Origin: JAWKHR01 sp041394725
Lineage (GTDB): Bacteria; Acidobacteriota; Vicinamibacteria; Vicinamibacterales; SCN-69-37
Direction of reading: 5' to 3'
DNA length: 64,000 bases
Assembly (NCBI GenBank): GCA_041394725.1
Contig: JAWKHR010000015.1
Span: 71,370-135,369 of the forward strand
The translations under genes were made by a program, and so were the position numbers. Below, one piece after another: positions 34,249-42,459 of the stretch. The notes beneath the pieces were generated by a model. It made no database searches. It was not told where the DNA came from and was given only the letters and a program-made list of their open reading frames with translations. Positions within the stretch are counted from its first letter, which is position 1. Each line of letters begins with the position of its first letter.

Positions 34249-35317
34249 ACTTCCATCGCTGGCCATCGGGGGGCGGCGCGTCGCGGAGGACGTGCCGCCG
34301 TTCGTGGTGGCCGAGATCGGCCTGAACCACGGCGGCTCGCTCGATCGCGCGCTGGCGCTCGTCGAGGGCGCGGCCCGCGCCGGGGCGCAGGCCATCAAGC
34401 TGCAGACGCTGGTGGCCCGTGACCTCGTCTCCGACGGCAGCCCGGCGCCCAAGCACGTCAAGGCCGCGTCGATGCTCGAGTTCTTCCAGCGCTTCGAGCT
34501 CGACGAGCGCGCGCACCGCGCGATCTTCGACCGCGCGCGGACGCGCAAGCTCAAGGTCGTCGCCACGCCGCTCTCCGAACGGTCGGTGGACATGCTCGTC
34601 CGGCTCGGCGTCGACGCCTTCAAGATCGCCAGCGGCGACCTGACCTTCGATCGCCTCATCGTCCGGTGCGTCCAGACCAACAAGCCGGTCGTGATGTCCA
34701 CCGGCATGGCGACGGCCGACGAGGTCACGCGCGCCGTGAGCGTCGCCCGGCAGGCCGGGGCGGAGCAGCTGGCGCTGCTGCACTGCGTGTCGGCCTATCC
34801 CGTGCCCCGCGGCAACGAGAACCTGCGCGCGATCCGGACGCTCGGCGAGGCCACCGGCCTGCCCGTCGGCCTCTCCGACCACGGCGAGGATGCGTTCGCG
34901 CTGCCGATCGCGATCGCGCTCGGCGCCTGCATCTACGAGCGGCACATCGTGCTGCCGGGCGACGAGGACGCGATCGACCGCGATGTCTCGAGCACGCCGG
35001 AGGCGCTCGCGGCGGCCATCGAGCAGGCCAGGCGCGCGTGGACCGCGCTCGGATCGGGCCAGAAGGCGTGCCTCACCGTCGAGGCGCCCAACCGGGTACC
35101 GAGCCGCCGGTCGCTGTTCGCGGCGAAGGACCTGCCGGCCGGCACGATCATCCGCGCGGAGGACTTCATCGCGTTGCGGCCGGCGACCGGGCTCGCCCCG
35201 GCCACGCTCGCGACGCTCGTCGGGCGGCGGCTGCTGCGGGCCGTCCCCCAGGGTCAGGCGCTGACGGAGGCGCATTGCGATGTCTCAGGCATTCCGGAGC
35301 ACGACCGTGTGGCGTAA
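34238..35317 (+). CDS. NeuB/SpsE-type nonulosonate synthase
   Basis: A 359-residue enzyme of the family that condenses phosphoenolpyruvate with a six-carbon amino sugar to make a nine-carbon sialic-acid-like sugar. Hallmarks: V-V-A-E-I-G-L-N-H-G-G-S near the start, A-I-K-L-Q-T, F-K-I-A-S-G-D-L, M-S-T-G-M-A-T, H-C-V-S-A-Y-P, L-S-D-H (metal and substrate residues), and a C-terminal SAF/antifreeze-like domain (about 295-350; R-S-L-F-A-A-K-D-L-P-A-G-T-I-I). This is the committed step of the cluster. Which sugar is made cannot be told. Confidence 0.93.
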   Translation: MPRELPSLAIGGRRVAEDVPPFVVAEIGLNHGGSLDRALALVEGAARAGAQAIKLQTLVARDLVSDGSPAPKHVKAASMLEFFQRFELDERAHRAIFDRARTRKLKVVATPLSERSVDMLVRLGVDAFKIASGDLTFDRLIVRCVQTNKPVVMSTGMATADEVTRAVSVARQAGAEQLALLHCVSAYPVPRGNENLRAIRTLGEATGLPVGLSDHGEDAFALPIAIALGACIYERHIVLPGDEDAIDRDVSSTPEALAAAIEQARRAWTALGSGQKACLTVEAPNRVPSRRSLFAAKDLPAGTIIRAEDFIALRPATGLAPATLATLVGRRLLRAVPQGQALTEAHCDVSGIPEHDRVA

Positions 35318-36314
35318 CGTCCTCATCACCGCCGGGTCGCGGCGCGTGCCGCTGGTGCAGGCCTTCCAGCAGGCGCTGCGCGCCGGGGGCGGCGGGCACG
35401 TCGTCGTCACCGACATCAACCCCCTCTCGCCGACGGTCTACGTCGCCGACCGCGCGTGCCGCGTGCCGCTCTCGAGCGATCCCGGCTACCTCGACGCGGT
35501 GCTCGACATCTGCCGGACCGAGCGCGTCGGCCTCGTGATCCCGACGATCGACGAGGAACTCTCGGTGTTCGCGCGCGGCGTCGAACGGTTCGCGTCCGAG
35601 GGCATCCGCGTGGTGGTCTCCCCGCCGGCGACCGCCGACGCCTGCTTCGACAAGGTCGAGACGTCGCGCGTCCTGCAGGCCCACGGCGTGGCGGCGGCCG
35701 ACACCTGCACCCCCGCGACGCTGCCCGCCGCGCCCGCGTTTCCGCTCTTCATCAAGCCGCGGTTCGGCCGCGGCAGCGTCGGCGCCTTCCGGGTGCGCAA
35801 CGCGCGGGAACTCGCGTTCTTCCGCGACTACGTGCAGGACCCGGTCGTGCAGACCTACCTGGACGGCCCGGAGTTCACGATCGACGTGCTCTGCGACTTC
35901 GACGGCTCGCCGCTGGCCGTGGTGCCGCGCGAGCGCGTGGTGGTGCGCGCCGGCGTCGTGGACCGCGCCCGCACCGTGCGCGACCCGCGCCTGATCGAGC
36001 TCGGCCTCGCCTGCGCGAACGCGATGGCGTTCGTGGGCGCCGTCAACATCCAGTGCCGGATCGTCGGCGGCACGCCCGTCGTCTTCGAGATCAACCCGCG
36101 GTTCTCGGGCGGCATCCCGCTGACGATTGCCGCCGGCGCCGACTTCCCGCGGGTCATCGTGGACCTCGCCCGCGACCGGCCCGTGGCGCCGTTCGTCGGG
36201 CACTTCCTCGACGGCCTGTGGATGACCAACTACGAATCGTCCGTCTTCGTCTCGGCGTCCGCCGTGAGCTTCTCCCGGCCGGCGCTGCGGACGCGCATTC
36301 CGGAGGTGGCGTGA
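35280..36314 (+). CDS. ATP-grasp enzyme of the nonulosonate cluster
   Basis: A 344-residue ATP-grasp protein with a Rossmann-like N-terminus (N-V-L-I-T-A-G-S-R-R-V-P-L, then V-L-I/V-I-P-T-I-D-E-E-L), an ATP-grasp core (F-P-L-F-I-K-P-R-F-G-R-G-S-V-G-A), and the metal-binding E-I-N-P-R-F-S-G-G. These enzymes join a carboxylate to an amine; related CarB-like proteins occur in sugar clusters. A likely role is to attach an amino acid or carboxylate to the sugar, but the substrate is unknown. The ATG at 35280 has GGAGG nearby and overlaps NeuB by 38 bases; a GTG at 35307 is an alternative start. Confidence 0.88.
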   Translation: MSQAFRSTTVWRNVLITAGSRRVPLVQAFQQALRAGGGGHVVVTDINPLSPTVYVADRACRVPLSSDPGYLDAVLDICRTERVGLVIPTIDEELSVFARGVERFASEGIRVVVSPPATADACFDKVETSRVLQAHGVAAADTCTPATLPAAPAFPLFIKPRFGRGSVGAFRVRNARELAFFRDYVQDPVVQTYLDGPEFTIDVLCDFDGSPLAVVPRERVVVRAGVVDRARTVRDPRLIELGLACANAMAFVGAVNIQCRIVGGTPVVFEINPRFSGGIPLTIAAGADFPRVIVDLARDRPVAPFVGHFLDGLWMTNYESSVFVSASAVSFSRPALRTRIPEVA

Positions 36315-37021
36315 TGTCCGAAGCCGCCGTCGTGCTCCAGGCCCGGACCGGGTCCACCCGGCTGCCGGGGAAGGTCCTGGCCCTCATCAACGGCCGGACC
36401 GTGCTCGACCACTGCCTCACGCGCCTGGCCGCCAGCCGGCTGCCGGTCATCGTCGCGACGACGACGAAACGCGAGGATGACCGCGTCGAGCGTGAGGCAC
36501 GCCGTCACGGCGCGGAGGTCTTCCGCGGCGAGGAGGACGACGTGCTGGCGCGGTTCATCGGCGCGGCCCGGGCGTTCGGGGCACGCCAGATCATCCGCGC
36601 GACGGCCGACAACCCGCTCATCGACGCGGGCGGCCCCCGGCGCATCCTGGAACTGCTCCAGCGCGTGGGCGCGGACCACGTGGTCGAGTGCGGCCTCCCG
36701 GTGGGCGCGGCGGTCGAAGCGGTCACGCTCGACGCGCTCGAGCGGGCGCACGTGGCCGCGACCGATCCCTACGACCGCGAGCACGTGACGTCCTACGTCC
36801 GCCGCGCGCCCGGCTTCCTCGCGCTTCGCGCCGTGGCGCCCGCCGACGTCCGGCGACCCGGCCTCCGCCTGACGATCGACACGAGCGAGGACCTCGATTT
36901 CGTGCGTGGTGTCATGGCCCGTTTCACCCACGATCCGATGCCGTTGCTCTCCGACGTCATCGCGGTCGCCGATGGCCTGCTCGTGCGCTCGGTCGCCCGG
37001 CAGCGCTCGCAGGGGGCGTGA
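36314..37021 (+). CDS. SpsF-like nonulosonate cytidylyltransferase
   Basis: A 235-residue nucleotidyltransferase of the SpsF/CMP-sugar type. The N-terminal L-Q-A-R-T-G-S-T-R-L-P-G-K is the CTP-binding motif; I-R-A-T-A-D-N-P-L-I-D is also visible. It would activate the nine-carbon sugar as the CMP form for transfer to flagellin. The C-terminal H-V-T-S-Y-V and R-L-T-I-D-T-S-E-D motifs match SpsF. It overlaps the ATP-grasp stop by one base and the following MotA-like start by one base. Confidence 0.9.
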   Translation: MSEAAVVLQARTGSTRLPGKVLALINGRTVLDHCLTRLAASRLPVIVATTTKREDDRVEREARRHGAEVFRGEEDDVLARFIGAARAFGARQIIRATADNPLIDAGGPRRILELLQRVGADHVVECGLPVGAAVEAVTLDALERAHVAATDPYDREHVTSYVRRAPGFLALRAVAPADVRRPGLRLTIDTSEDLDFVRGVMARFTHDPMPLLSDVIAVADGLLVRSVARQRSQGA

Positions 37022-37809
37022 TGCGCGCGATTGGGGGCGCGGTCGGACTCGTGCTCGGCCTGCTGGTCGTGGCCTGGGCACACGTCTCGATGGGCGGCGA
37101 CGCCGCCATCTTCATGCAGCCGGAAGCCTTCGTCGTCGTCTTCGGTGGCACGGCGGCCGCGCTGCTCGTCAGCTACCCGGCCTCGGCCATCCGCGGCGCG
37201 GTGCTGGCCCTGGCGGACCTCGCCACGCGCCAGCCGCCCGCGCTCGACGTGCTGGTGCCGACGTTCATGACCTATGCCCGGAAGGCCCGGCGCCAGGGGC
37301 TGATGGCCATCGAGGACGACATCGAGAAGGCGCCCGACGGCTTCCTGCAGCGCTCGCTGACGGTCTCGGTCACCGGGCTGCCCGCGCCGCTCGTGCGCGA
37401 GGCGCTCGACATCGACGCCCGGGTCTGTGCCGAGCGCGAGGACGAACACGCGCAGATCCTGGAAGCCGCGGCCGGCTACGCGCCGACGCTCGGCATCGTC
37501 GGCGCGGTGCTCGGCCTCATGCGCGTCATGCAGAGCTTCACGGGGGCCGAAGGGGTGGGCGCGGGCATCGCGGCGGCGTTCGTCGCCACGGTGTACGGCG
37601 TCGGCGCGGCCAATCTCGTGTTTCTCCCGCTCGCCACGCGGCTCCGCGGGCGGTCGCGACACGACGCGCTGCGGCGCGAGCTGATCATCGACGGCGTGCT
37701 CGCGCTGCGTGACGGCGCGTCTCCCGGCGTGGTCGAGGAGCGCCTCGCCGGATACCTGAGTCTCAAGCCGGAGCGCGCCGGGGCGTCCGGCGCCGTGGGG
37801 GCCGCGTGA
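37021..37809 (+). CDS. MotA/PomA-like stator protein (second stator)
   Basis: A 262-residue MotA-family protein, shorter than the classical MotA at 40034. It has four hydrophobic segments and the conserved pattern Y-A-P-T-L-G-I-V-G-A-V-L-G-L-M near the third helix, followed by A-A-F-V-A-T-V-Y-G-V-G-A-A-N-L. The size and spacing resemble PomA/MotC-type (often sodium-type) stators, but ion choice cannot be read here. It directly follows the sugar operon and overlaps its MotB-like partner by four bases. Confidence 0.9.
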   Translation: MRAIGGAVGLVLGLLVVAWAHVSMGGDAAIFMQPEAFVVVFGGTAAALLVSYPASAIRGAVLALADLATRQPPALDVLVPTFMTYARKARRQGLMAIEDDIEKAPDGFLQRSLTVSVTGLPAPLVREALDIDARVCAEREDEHAQILEAAAGYAPTLGIVGAVLGLMRVMQSFTGAEGVGAGIAAAFVATVYGVGAANLVFLPLATRLRGRSRHDALRRELIIDGVLALRDGASPGVVEERLAGYLSLKPERAGASGAVGAA

Positions 37810-38708
37810 GGCGCCAGCCGCCCCGTCCCGTTCCGCCGTTGCGCGCCTCGGGTGACCGCTGGCTGTTCGGCTACGCGGACGTCGTCACGCTGCTCTTCGC
37901 GTGTTTCGCGAGCCTGTACGCCGCGCAGCTCGCGCCACGCGCGAGCGCGGCCGCGCCGGAGGACCCGACCATGGCGTCGGCGAGCCGCCCGCGGACGAGC
38001 GCGGCCGACGCGGCGGCGACACCCGCGGTCCCGACCACCGACGCCGCGCCGACTCCGCCGGCGGGCGATGCCACAACGCCGCCCGCGCCGGACGCCGCCC
38101 CCGATGCGCCGACGACGCCGGCGGCGCCGCGCGATCCGTTCCTGCCGCCGGCACTCGTCGAGGCGGTCACCGGCGCGCTCGCGCTTCCCGGGACGGAGCT
38201 CGCGATGACCGAGCGCGGCCTCGTCATCTCGCTGCCCGAGGCCGGCTCGTTCCCGCCGGGGCAGGCGGACCTGACGGCGGAGGCGCGCGCGGCCATCGGC
38301 CGGCTCGCCGCGTCGCTCCGCGACATGCCGAACCCGATCCGCGTCGAGGGGCACACCGACGACGTGCCGATTCGCACGGCGGCGTTCCGGTCGAACTGGG
38401 AACTCTCCACCGCGCGCGCGACGCGCGTCGTGCAGTTCCTGATGGAGGCGGGGCAGGTCTCGCCCGACCGCCTGTCGGCGGCGGGCTACGCCGAATACCG
38501 GCCACGCGTCGCGAACGACTCGCCCGATCACCGCGCCCGCAACCGGCGCGTCGACATCGTCGTGCTCGATCCCGGGGCCGCGGCGTTCGAGGCACCGGTG
38601 CCGGGTCCGGCCGCCACCGCTGGCGCGCCCGGATCGGGCGCCATCGCCACGCCGGCCACGCCGGCCACGCCGGGAGCGGGCCGCGGCGGCCGACTCCGGC
38701 ATCCCTGA
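37806..38708 (+). CDS. MotB-like stator protein with OmpA domain (second stator)
   Basis: A 300-residue partner of the preceding MotA-like protein. The single membrane helix contains G-Y-A-D25-V-V-T-L-L, with the essential ion-binding aspartate. A long Ala/Thr/Pro/Asp-rich linker (about 45-115) precedes the OmpA-like peptidoglycan-binding domain (about 165-265: V-E-G-H-T-D-D-V-P-I, W-E-L-S-T-A-R-A, N-R-R-V-D-I-V-V). The GTG start overlaps the partner gene. A Pro/Ala/Thr tail follows. Confidence 0.9.
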   Translation: MRRQPPRPVPPLRASGDRWLFGYADVVTLLFACFASLYAAQLAPRASAAAPEDPTMASASRPRTSAADAAATPAVPTTDAAPTPPAGDATTPPAPDAAPDAPTTPAAPRDPFLPPALVEAVTGALALPGTELAMTERGLVISLPEAGSFPPGQADLTAEARAAIGRLAASLRDMPNPIRVEGHTDDVPIRTAAFRSNWELSTARATRVVQFLMEAGQVSPDRLSAAGYAEYRPRVANDSPDHRARNRRVDIVVLDPGAAAFEAPVPGPAATAGAPGSGAIATPATPATPGAGRGGRLRHP

Positions 38709-38727
38709 CTTCCGAGGGCACATCCGC

Positions 38728-39909
38728 ATGCGCATCGTCCACCTCGTCACCTTCCTGCACGGCGACACCGGCCGTCTCGTCACCGACCTGGCGATCCGGC
38801 AGCGGGCGCTCGGCCACGACGTGACCGTGGTCGCGTCCGAGACCCCGGCCGGCGAACTGGCCAACGACGCCCACCGGCTCCAGGCGCTCGCGCGACTCGG
38901 CGTCCCGGTGCACCTGGCCGACTCGCTCCACCAGCGGGACTTCGACGCGAACCTCGCGGTGAGCCGGCACCTGGCCGAGCTGTTCGGTCCTGGCGCCGAA
39001 CCCGACGTGCTGCACGCGCACGCCGCGGTGCCGACGTTCATCGCCCGGCTCTTTGCGGGAGCGCGCGGCACCCGGCTGCCCATCGTGCAGACGCTGCACG
39101 GGTGGGGGATGGCCCGCACGGCGGGTGAGGCGGCCTGGGACGTCGGCCTGATGAACCTCGCCGACCGCGTCGCGGTCCCGTCGGCGCACGCCGCCCAGCG
39201 TCTGGCGTCGCGGGGCCTGCCGTGGGCGCGGATCACCGTGGTGCCGCACGGCGTGGACGCGGACGCGACGCCGTTCGACGACCGCGACCGCGCGCTGCTC
39301 GCGCGCATCCGCGAGGACCGGCAGCGCGGCGCGATCGTGGTCGTCTGTCCGGGGCGACTCGAGGCGGATGGTCCCGCGGCGCTCGCGATCAGCGCGGTCG
39401 CGCGCCTGGGGGAGCAGCCGCGCGTGCGGCTGGTGCTCGTGGGCGAGGGCGACGCCGACGACCTGCGCGACCGGGTCCGCCGGGTCGGCCTGGCCGCCAC
39501 GGTGCACGTCCACGGCCGCAGCGCCGCGCCCGGCCGCATCGCCCGGGAGGCCGACGCGGTCCTGGTCCAGGCGCGGCCGGAGGACGACCAGTGGCTGCCG
39601 GTGCTCGATGCCTTCCGGGACGGCCCGGTGGCGGTGGTGGGCGACCGCCCGGCCCTGCGTGACCTGGTCGAGGACGGCGTCACGGGCCTGACGTTCGTCG
39701 CGGGGGACGCGGGCGCCCTGACGGGCACCCTGGCCCGTCTGGCCTTCATGGCCGAGGAGGCCCGGGAGGCCCTCCGCCGGGAGGCCAGGACCCGTCACCG
39801 TGACACCTCGTCGGCCGCCGCCATGGGGGGCCACTACCTGCACCTCTACCGGCTGGTGTGCGACGCCCGCCTGCGGCGGGCCGCCCGGTCGCAGACGCCG
39901 GCGGCGTGA
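38728..39909 (+). CDS. GT4-type glycosyltransferase
   Basis: A 393-residue GT-B glycosyltransferase. The N-terminal domain has V-H-L-V-T-F-L-H-G-D-T-G and L-H-A-H-A-A-V-P; the C-terminal domain has V-V-C-P-G-R-L-E, L-V-L-V-G-E-G-D, and D-L-V-E-D-G-V-T-G-L. The canonical E-x-x-x-x-x-x-E site is altered (Q-A-R-P-E-D-D-Q). Position after the sugar and stator genes suggests it decorates flagellin or a surface glycan. It ends just before the motA promoter. Confidence 0.88.
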   Translation: MRIVHLVTFLHGDTGRLVTDLAIRQRALGHDVTVVASETPAGELANDAHRLQALARLGVPVHLADSLHQRDFDANLAVSRHLAELFGPGAEPDVLHAHAAVPTFIARLFAGARGTRLPIVQTLHGWGMARTAGEAAWDVGLMNLADRVAVPSAHAAQRLASRGLPWARITVVPHGVDADATPFDDRDRALLARIREDRQRGAIVVVCPGRLEADGPAALAISAVARLGEQPRVRLVLVGEGDADDLRDRVRRVGLAATVHVHGRSAAPGRIAREADAVLVQARPEDDQWLPVLDAFRDGPVAVVGDRPALRDLVEDGVTGLTFVAGDAGALTGTLARLAFMAEEAREALRREARTRHRDTSSAAAMGGHYLHLYRLVCDARLRRAARSQTPAA

Positions 39910-39910
39910 T

Positions 39911-39937
39911 TCAAGATCTCGCGTTTCGGGCCGATTT
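39911..39937 (+). promoter_or_regulatory. Sigma-28 promoter before motA-motB
   Basis: TCAAGATC (39911-39918), an 11-base spacer, and GCCGATTT (39930-39937). The GCCGAT core and the C/T-AAG core match the FliA pattern seen before flgM and fliC, with the same spacing. It starts one base after the glycosyltransferase stop and ends 96 bases before motA. Confidence 0.82.
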
Positions 39938-40033
39938 TCTGGCCGTCAGGGGGTCTGTCGGCCGCCGGGGCGTCGTGTGGGCGCCGGGGCGGGGCGGGCG
40001 GTCCGGCTGGCGTGACGGGGGAAGAGGCGCGGG

Positions 40034-40906
40034 ATGTTCCTGATCATCGGGCTGATCGTCGTGATGCTGGCCGTCGCCGGCGGGTTCCTCATCGAGGGCG
40101 GGCACCTGCTGGCCCTGAACCAGCCGGCCGAGTTCCTGATCATCGGCGGCGCCGCGCTGGGCATCCTGATCGCGGGCACGCCCTTCGGCACGATCAAGGA
40201 CCTCATCGCGCAGATCAAGCGGCTGCTCTCGCCGCCGCCCGGCCGGCAGGACTTCACCGACCTGGTCGTCATGCTCTACCAGCTGTTCCGCGTGGTGCAG
40301 GCGACGGGCGTGATGGCGCTCGAGACGCACTTCGACAACCCGTCGCAGAGCCCGATCCTCTCGAAGTACCCGAAGTTCCTCGCGCGCCACAGCGCGCTCT
40401 CGTTCCTGTCGGACTCGGCGCAGGTCATCATCGTCGGCGGCATCTCGCCGCACGACTTCGAGCACCTGCTCTACGAGGACATCGAGGTCCGCCACAAGGC
40501 CGGCCTGTTGCCGTCGTCGGCGCTGACGAAGATCGGCGACGCGCTGCCGGGCCTCGGCATCGTCGCCGCCGTGCTCGGCGTCGTCCTCACGATGGAGGCG
40601 ATCGACGGTCCCGTGTCGGAGATCGGGCACAAGGTCGGCGCCGCGCTCGTCGGGACGTTCCTCGGCATCCTGCTCTCGTACGGCATCGCGCAGCCGATCG
40701 CGCAGAGCCTCGAGCATCGCGTCAACGACGAGCTCAACTTCGAGATCTGCATCAAGGCCGGCCTGCTGGCGATGTACAAGGGCCTGCCGCCGGCCATTGC
40801 CGTCGAGTTCGCGCGCCGCGTGATTCCCGAGGAGGTCCGGCCGACGTTCGAGGAGACCGAGGCGCTCTGCCGCAACGCGCGATCGGAGGCGCAGGCGGCG
40901 GCGTAG
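40034..40906 (+). CDS. motA: Stator protein MotA
   Basis: A 290-residue MotA of the classical proteobacterial type. Four hydrophobic segments are present, with the MotA hallmarks L-P-G-L-G-I-V-A-A-V-L-G-V-V, G-A-A-L-V-G-T-F-L-G-I-L-L-S-Y-G, and a charged cytoplasmic loop that meets FliG. It pairs with MotB to carry ions and turn the rotor. A sigma-28 promoter precedes it. A GAAGAGG ribosome site is close to the ATG. Confidence 0.97.
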   Translation: MFLIIGLIVVMLAVAGGFLIEGGHLLALNQPAEFLIIGGAALGILIAGTPFGTIKDLIAQIKRLLSPPPGRQDFTDLVVMLYQLFRVVQATGVMALETHFDNPSQSPILSKYPKFLARHSALSFLSDSAQVIIVGGISPHDFEHLLYEDIEVRHKAGLLPSSALTKIGDALPGLGIVAAVLGVVLTMEAIDGPVSEIGHKVGAALVGTFLGILLSYGIAQPIAQSLEHRVNDELNFEICIKAGLLAMYKGLPPAIAVEFARRVIPEEVRPTFEETEALCRNARSEAQAAA

Positions 40907-40909
40907 GCC

Positions 40910-41734
40910 ATGTCTGGGCACGACGAACCCGTCATCATCGTCCGGCGCAAGGCGCACGGCCACGGGCACCACGGCGGCGCCTGGAAGGTGGCCTACGCGG
41001 ACTTCGTGACCGCGATGATGGCGTTCTTCCTCGTCATGTGGCTGGCCGCGCAGGACAGCCAGATCCGATCCGCGGTCGCCGGCTACTTCCAGGACCCCGG
41101 CCTGCTGCCGCACCAGACGTCGAACTCCGTCGTCGCGACCGGCCAGGGCGGCATCGACACGGCCGGGATGCCGACCGTCGTGCCGCGGCGGCCGGACGGC
41201 ATGCTGGAGGCCGAGCAGGAGGCGCTCGTCCGCGCCGCCGGCGCCATCCAGCAGCAGTTCAGCCAGTCGTCGCTGCTCTCCGCCCTGCGTGACCAGGTCG
41301 AGTTCGCCGTGACGCCCGAGGGGCTCCGCATCGAACTCGTCGAGCGGCCGGGCTCCAGCTTCTTCGACACGGGCAGTGCCACCCTCCGGCCCGAGGCCAC
41401 CCGGATCCTGACAATCATCGCCGAGGAGATCGGCAAGCTGCCGAACGACGTGGTGATCGAGGGCCACACCGACAGCCGCCCCTTCGTGAACAACGAGCGG
41501 TACGGCAACTGGGAGCTCTCGAGCGACCGCGCCCTGGCTGCGCGTCGGGCGATGGTCGAGCACGGCCTGCGCACCGGCCAGGTGCACACCGTGCGCGGGT
41601 TCGCCGACAACGACCTGCGGTTTCCTGACGCCCCGCTCGACCCGCGCAACCGGCGCGTGTCGATCGTCGTGCGGACGCAGGAAGCGCGGCAGCTCGAGGT
41701 CGCGGTGCGCAACCAGATGGGCGGCGGCGGATGA
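40910..41734 (+). CDS. motB: Stator protein MotB
   Basis: A 274-residue MotB. The N-terminal cytoplasmic segment is Lys/His-rich (K-A-H-G-H-G-H-H), followed by the membrane helix W-K-V-A-Y-A-D31-F-V-T-A-M-M-A-F-F-L-V-M-W-L with the ion-binding aspartate, close to E. coli MotB. The OmpA-like C-terminal domain has V-I-E-G-H-T-D-S-R-P-F and N-R-R-V-S-I-V-V. It is three bases after motA and overlaps the next gene by four bases. Confidence 0.97.
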   Translation: MSGHDEPVIIVRRKAHGHGHHGGAWKVAYADFVTAMMAFFLVMWLAAQDSQIRSAVAGYFQDPGLLPHQTSNSVVATGQGGIDTAGMPTVVPRRPDGMLEAEQEALVRAAGAIQQQFSQSSLLSALRDQVEFAVTPEGLRIELVERPGSSFFDTGSATLRPEATRILTIIAEEIGKLPNDVVIEGHTDSRPFVNNERYGNWELSSDRALAARRAMVEHGLRTGQVHTVRGFADNDLRFPDAPLDPRNRRVSIVVRTQEARQLEVAVRNQMGGGG

Positions 41735-42426
41735 GCGAGGACCGGCGGGGCCGCGCGACGGAAGCCGCCCTGCTGCTGGCGCTGGCGCGCCTCGAGCGCC
41801 TCGCCGTCCGCCTCGACCCCGCCTCGCCGATCGCCGCCGATCTCGCCGGCGCCCGTGACGCCCTCGAGCGCGCGCTCCGCGCCGCGTGCGGCGCCGATCC
41901 GGTTCACGGAATCGACCAGCCAGCGGGCACGGTCCCCGAGTCCGGCACCGGACCTGGCGGACGTTCGCTCAACGACGCCGTGTCCGCCGCCCTGGCGCGC
42001 GTGCGGGGTGTGGCGGGCGACGCCCTGAACGTGGACGTGGATCTTTCACCCGACGCGGCCGTCTCCGGCGTGGTGCCGCCGATGTTCGACGATGTCCTGG
42101 TGGCGCTCGCGGCGAATGCGCGCGACGCCGCCGGTGTCGGCGGGCAGCTGACGATCGCGACCCGACGCGATCTCTCCGGGGACGGCGTGCGGCTGGAGGT
42201 GTCGGACAACGGACCCGGCCTGTCGCCGCACGTGCAGGCGCGCGTCTTCGACCCGTTCTACACCACGCGGCCGCCCGGCATGGGACGCGGGCTCGGCCTG
42301 TCGAAGGCCCGGGCGATCGTGGAGGCGGCCGGTGGGGCGCTCGAGGTCAGGAGCACGCTCGGCGCGGGGGCCACGTTCGTCGTCTGGCTGCCGCTGCCAG
42401 CCGGTTCCCGGGCGCGGTCGGCCTGA
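41731..42426 (+). CDS. Orphan histidine-kinase-type ATPase domain protein
   Basis: A 231-residue protein. The C-terminal half is a HATPase_c domain of NtrB-type kinases: N box (A-L-A-A-N-A-R-D-A-A), G1 (D-N-G-P-G-L), F-D-P-F-Y-T-T, and G2 (G-M-G-R-G-L-G-L). The N-terminal half is helical but has no recognisable phosphate-accepting histidine (no H-E-L-N/R-N-P motif), no sensor, and no membrane segment. It overlaps motB by four bases. It could be a degenerate kinase or a regulator that binds ATP without autophosphorylating. Confidence 0.82.
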   Translation: MSEDRRGRATEAALLLALARLERLAVRLDPASPIAADLAGARDALERALRAACGADPVHGIDQPAGTVPESGTGPGGRSLNDAVSAALARVRGVAGDALNVDVDLSPDAAVSGVVPPMFDDVLVALAANARDAAGVGGQLTIATRRDLSGDGVRLEVSDNGPGLSPHVQARVFDPFYTTRPPGMGRGLGLSKARAIVEAAGGALEVRSTLGAGATFVVWLPLPAGSRARSA

Positions 42427-42428
42427 GC

Positions 42429-42459
42429 CGCGTGACTCGCGCGGTCCGAGCCTCACGCG
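42429..42459. terminator. Bidirectional hairpin between convergent genes
   Basis: A 7-base-pair stem (CGCGTGA/TCACGCG) continued by a 4-base-pair stem (CTCG/CGAG), with a two-base bulge and a seven-base loop, spans the 26-base gap and the stop of the reverse gene. Convergent gene ends make a shared terminator plausible. No clear T-run is seen on either side. Confidence 0.5.
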
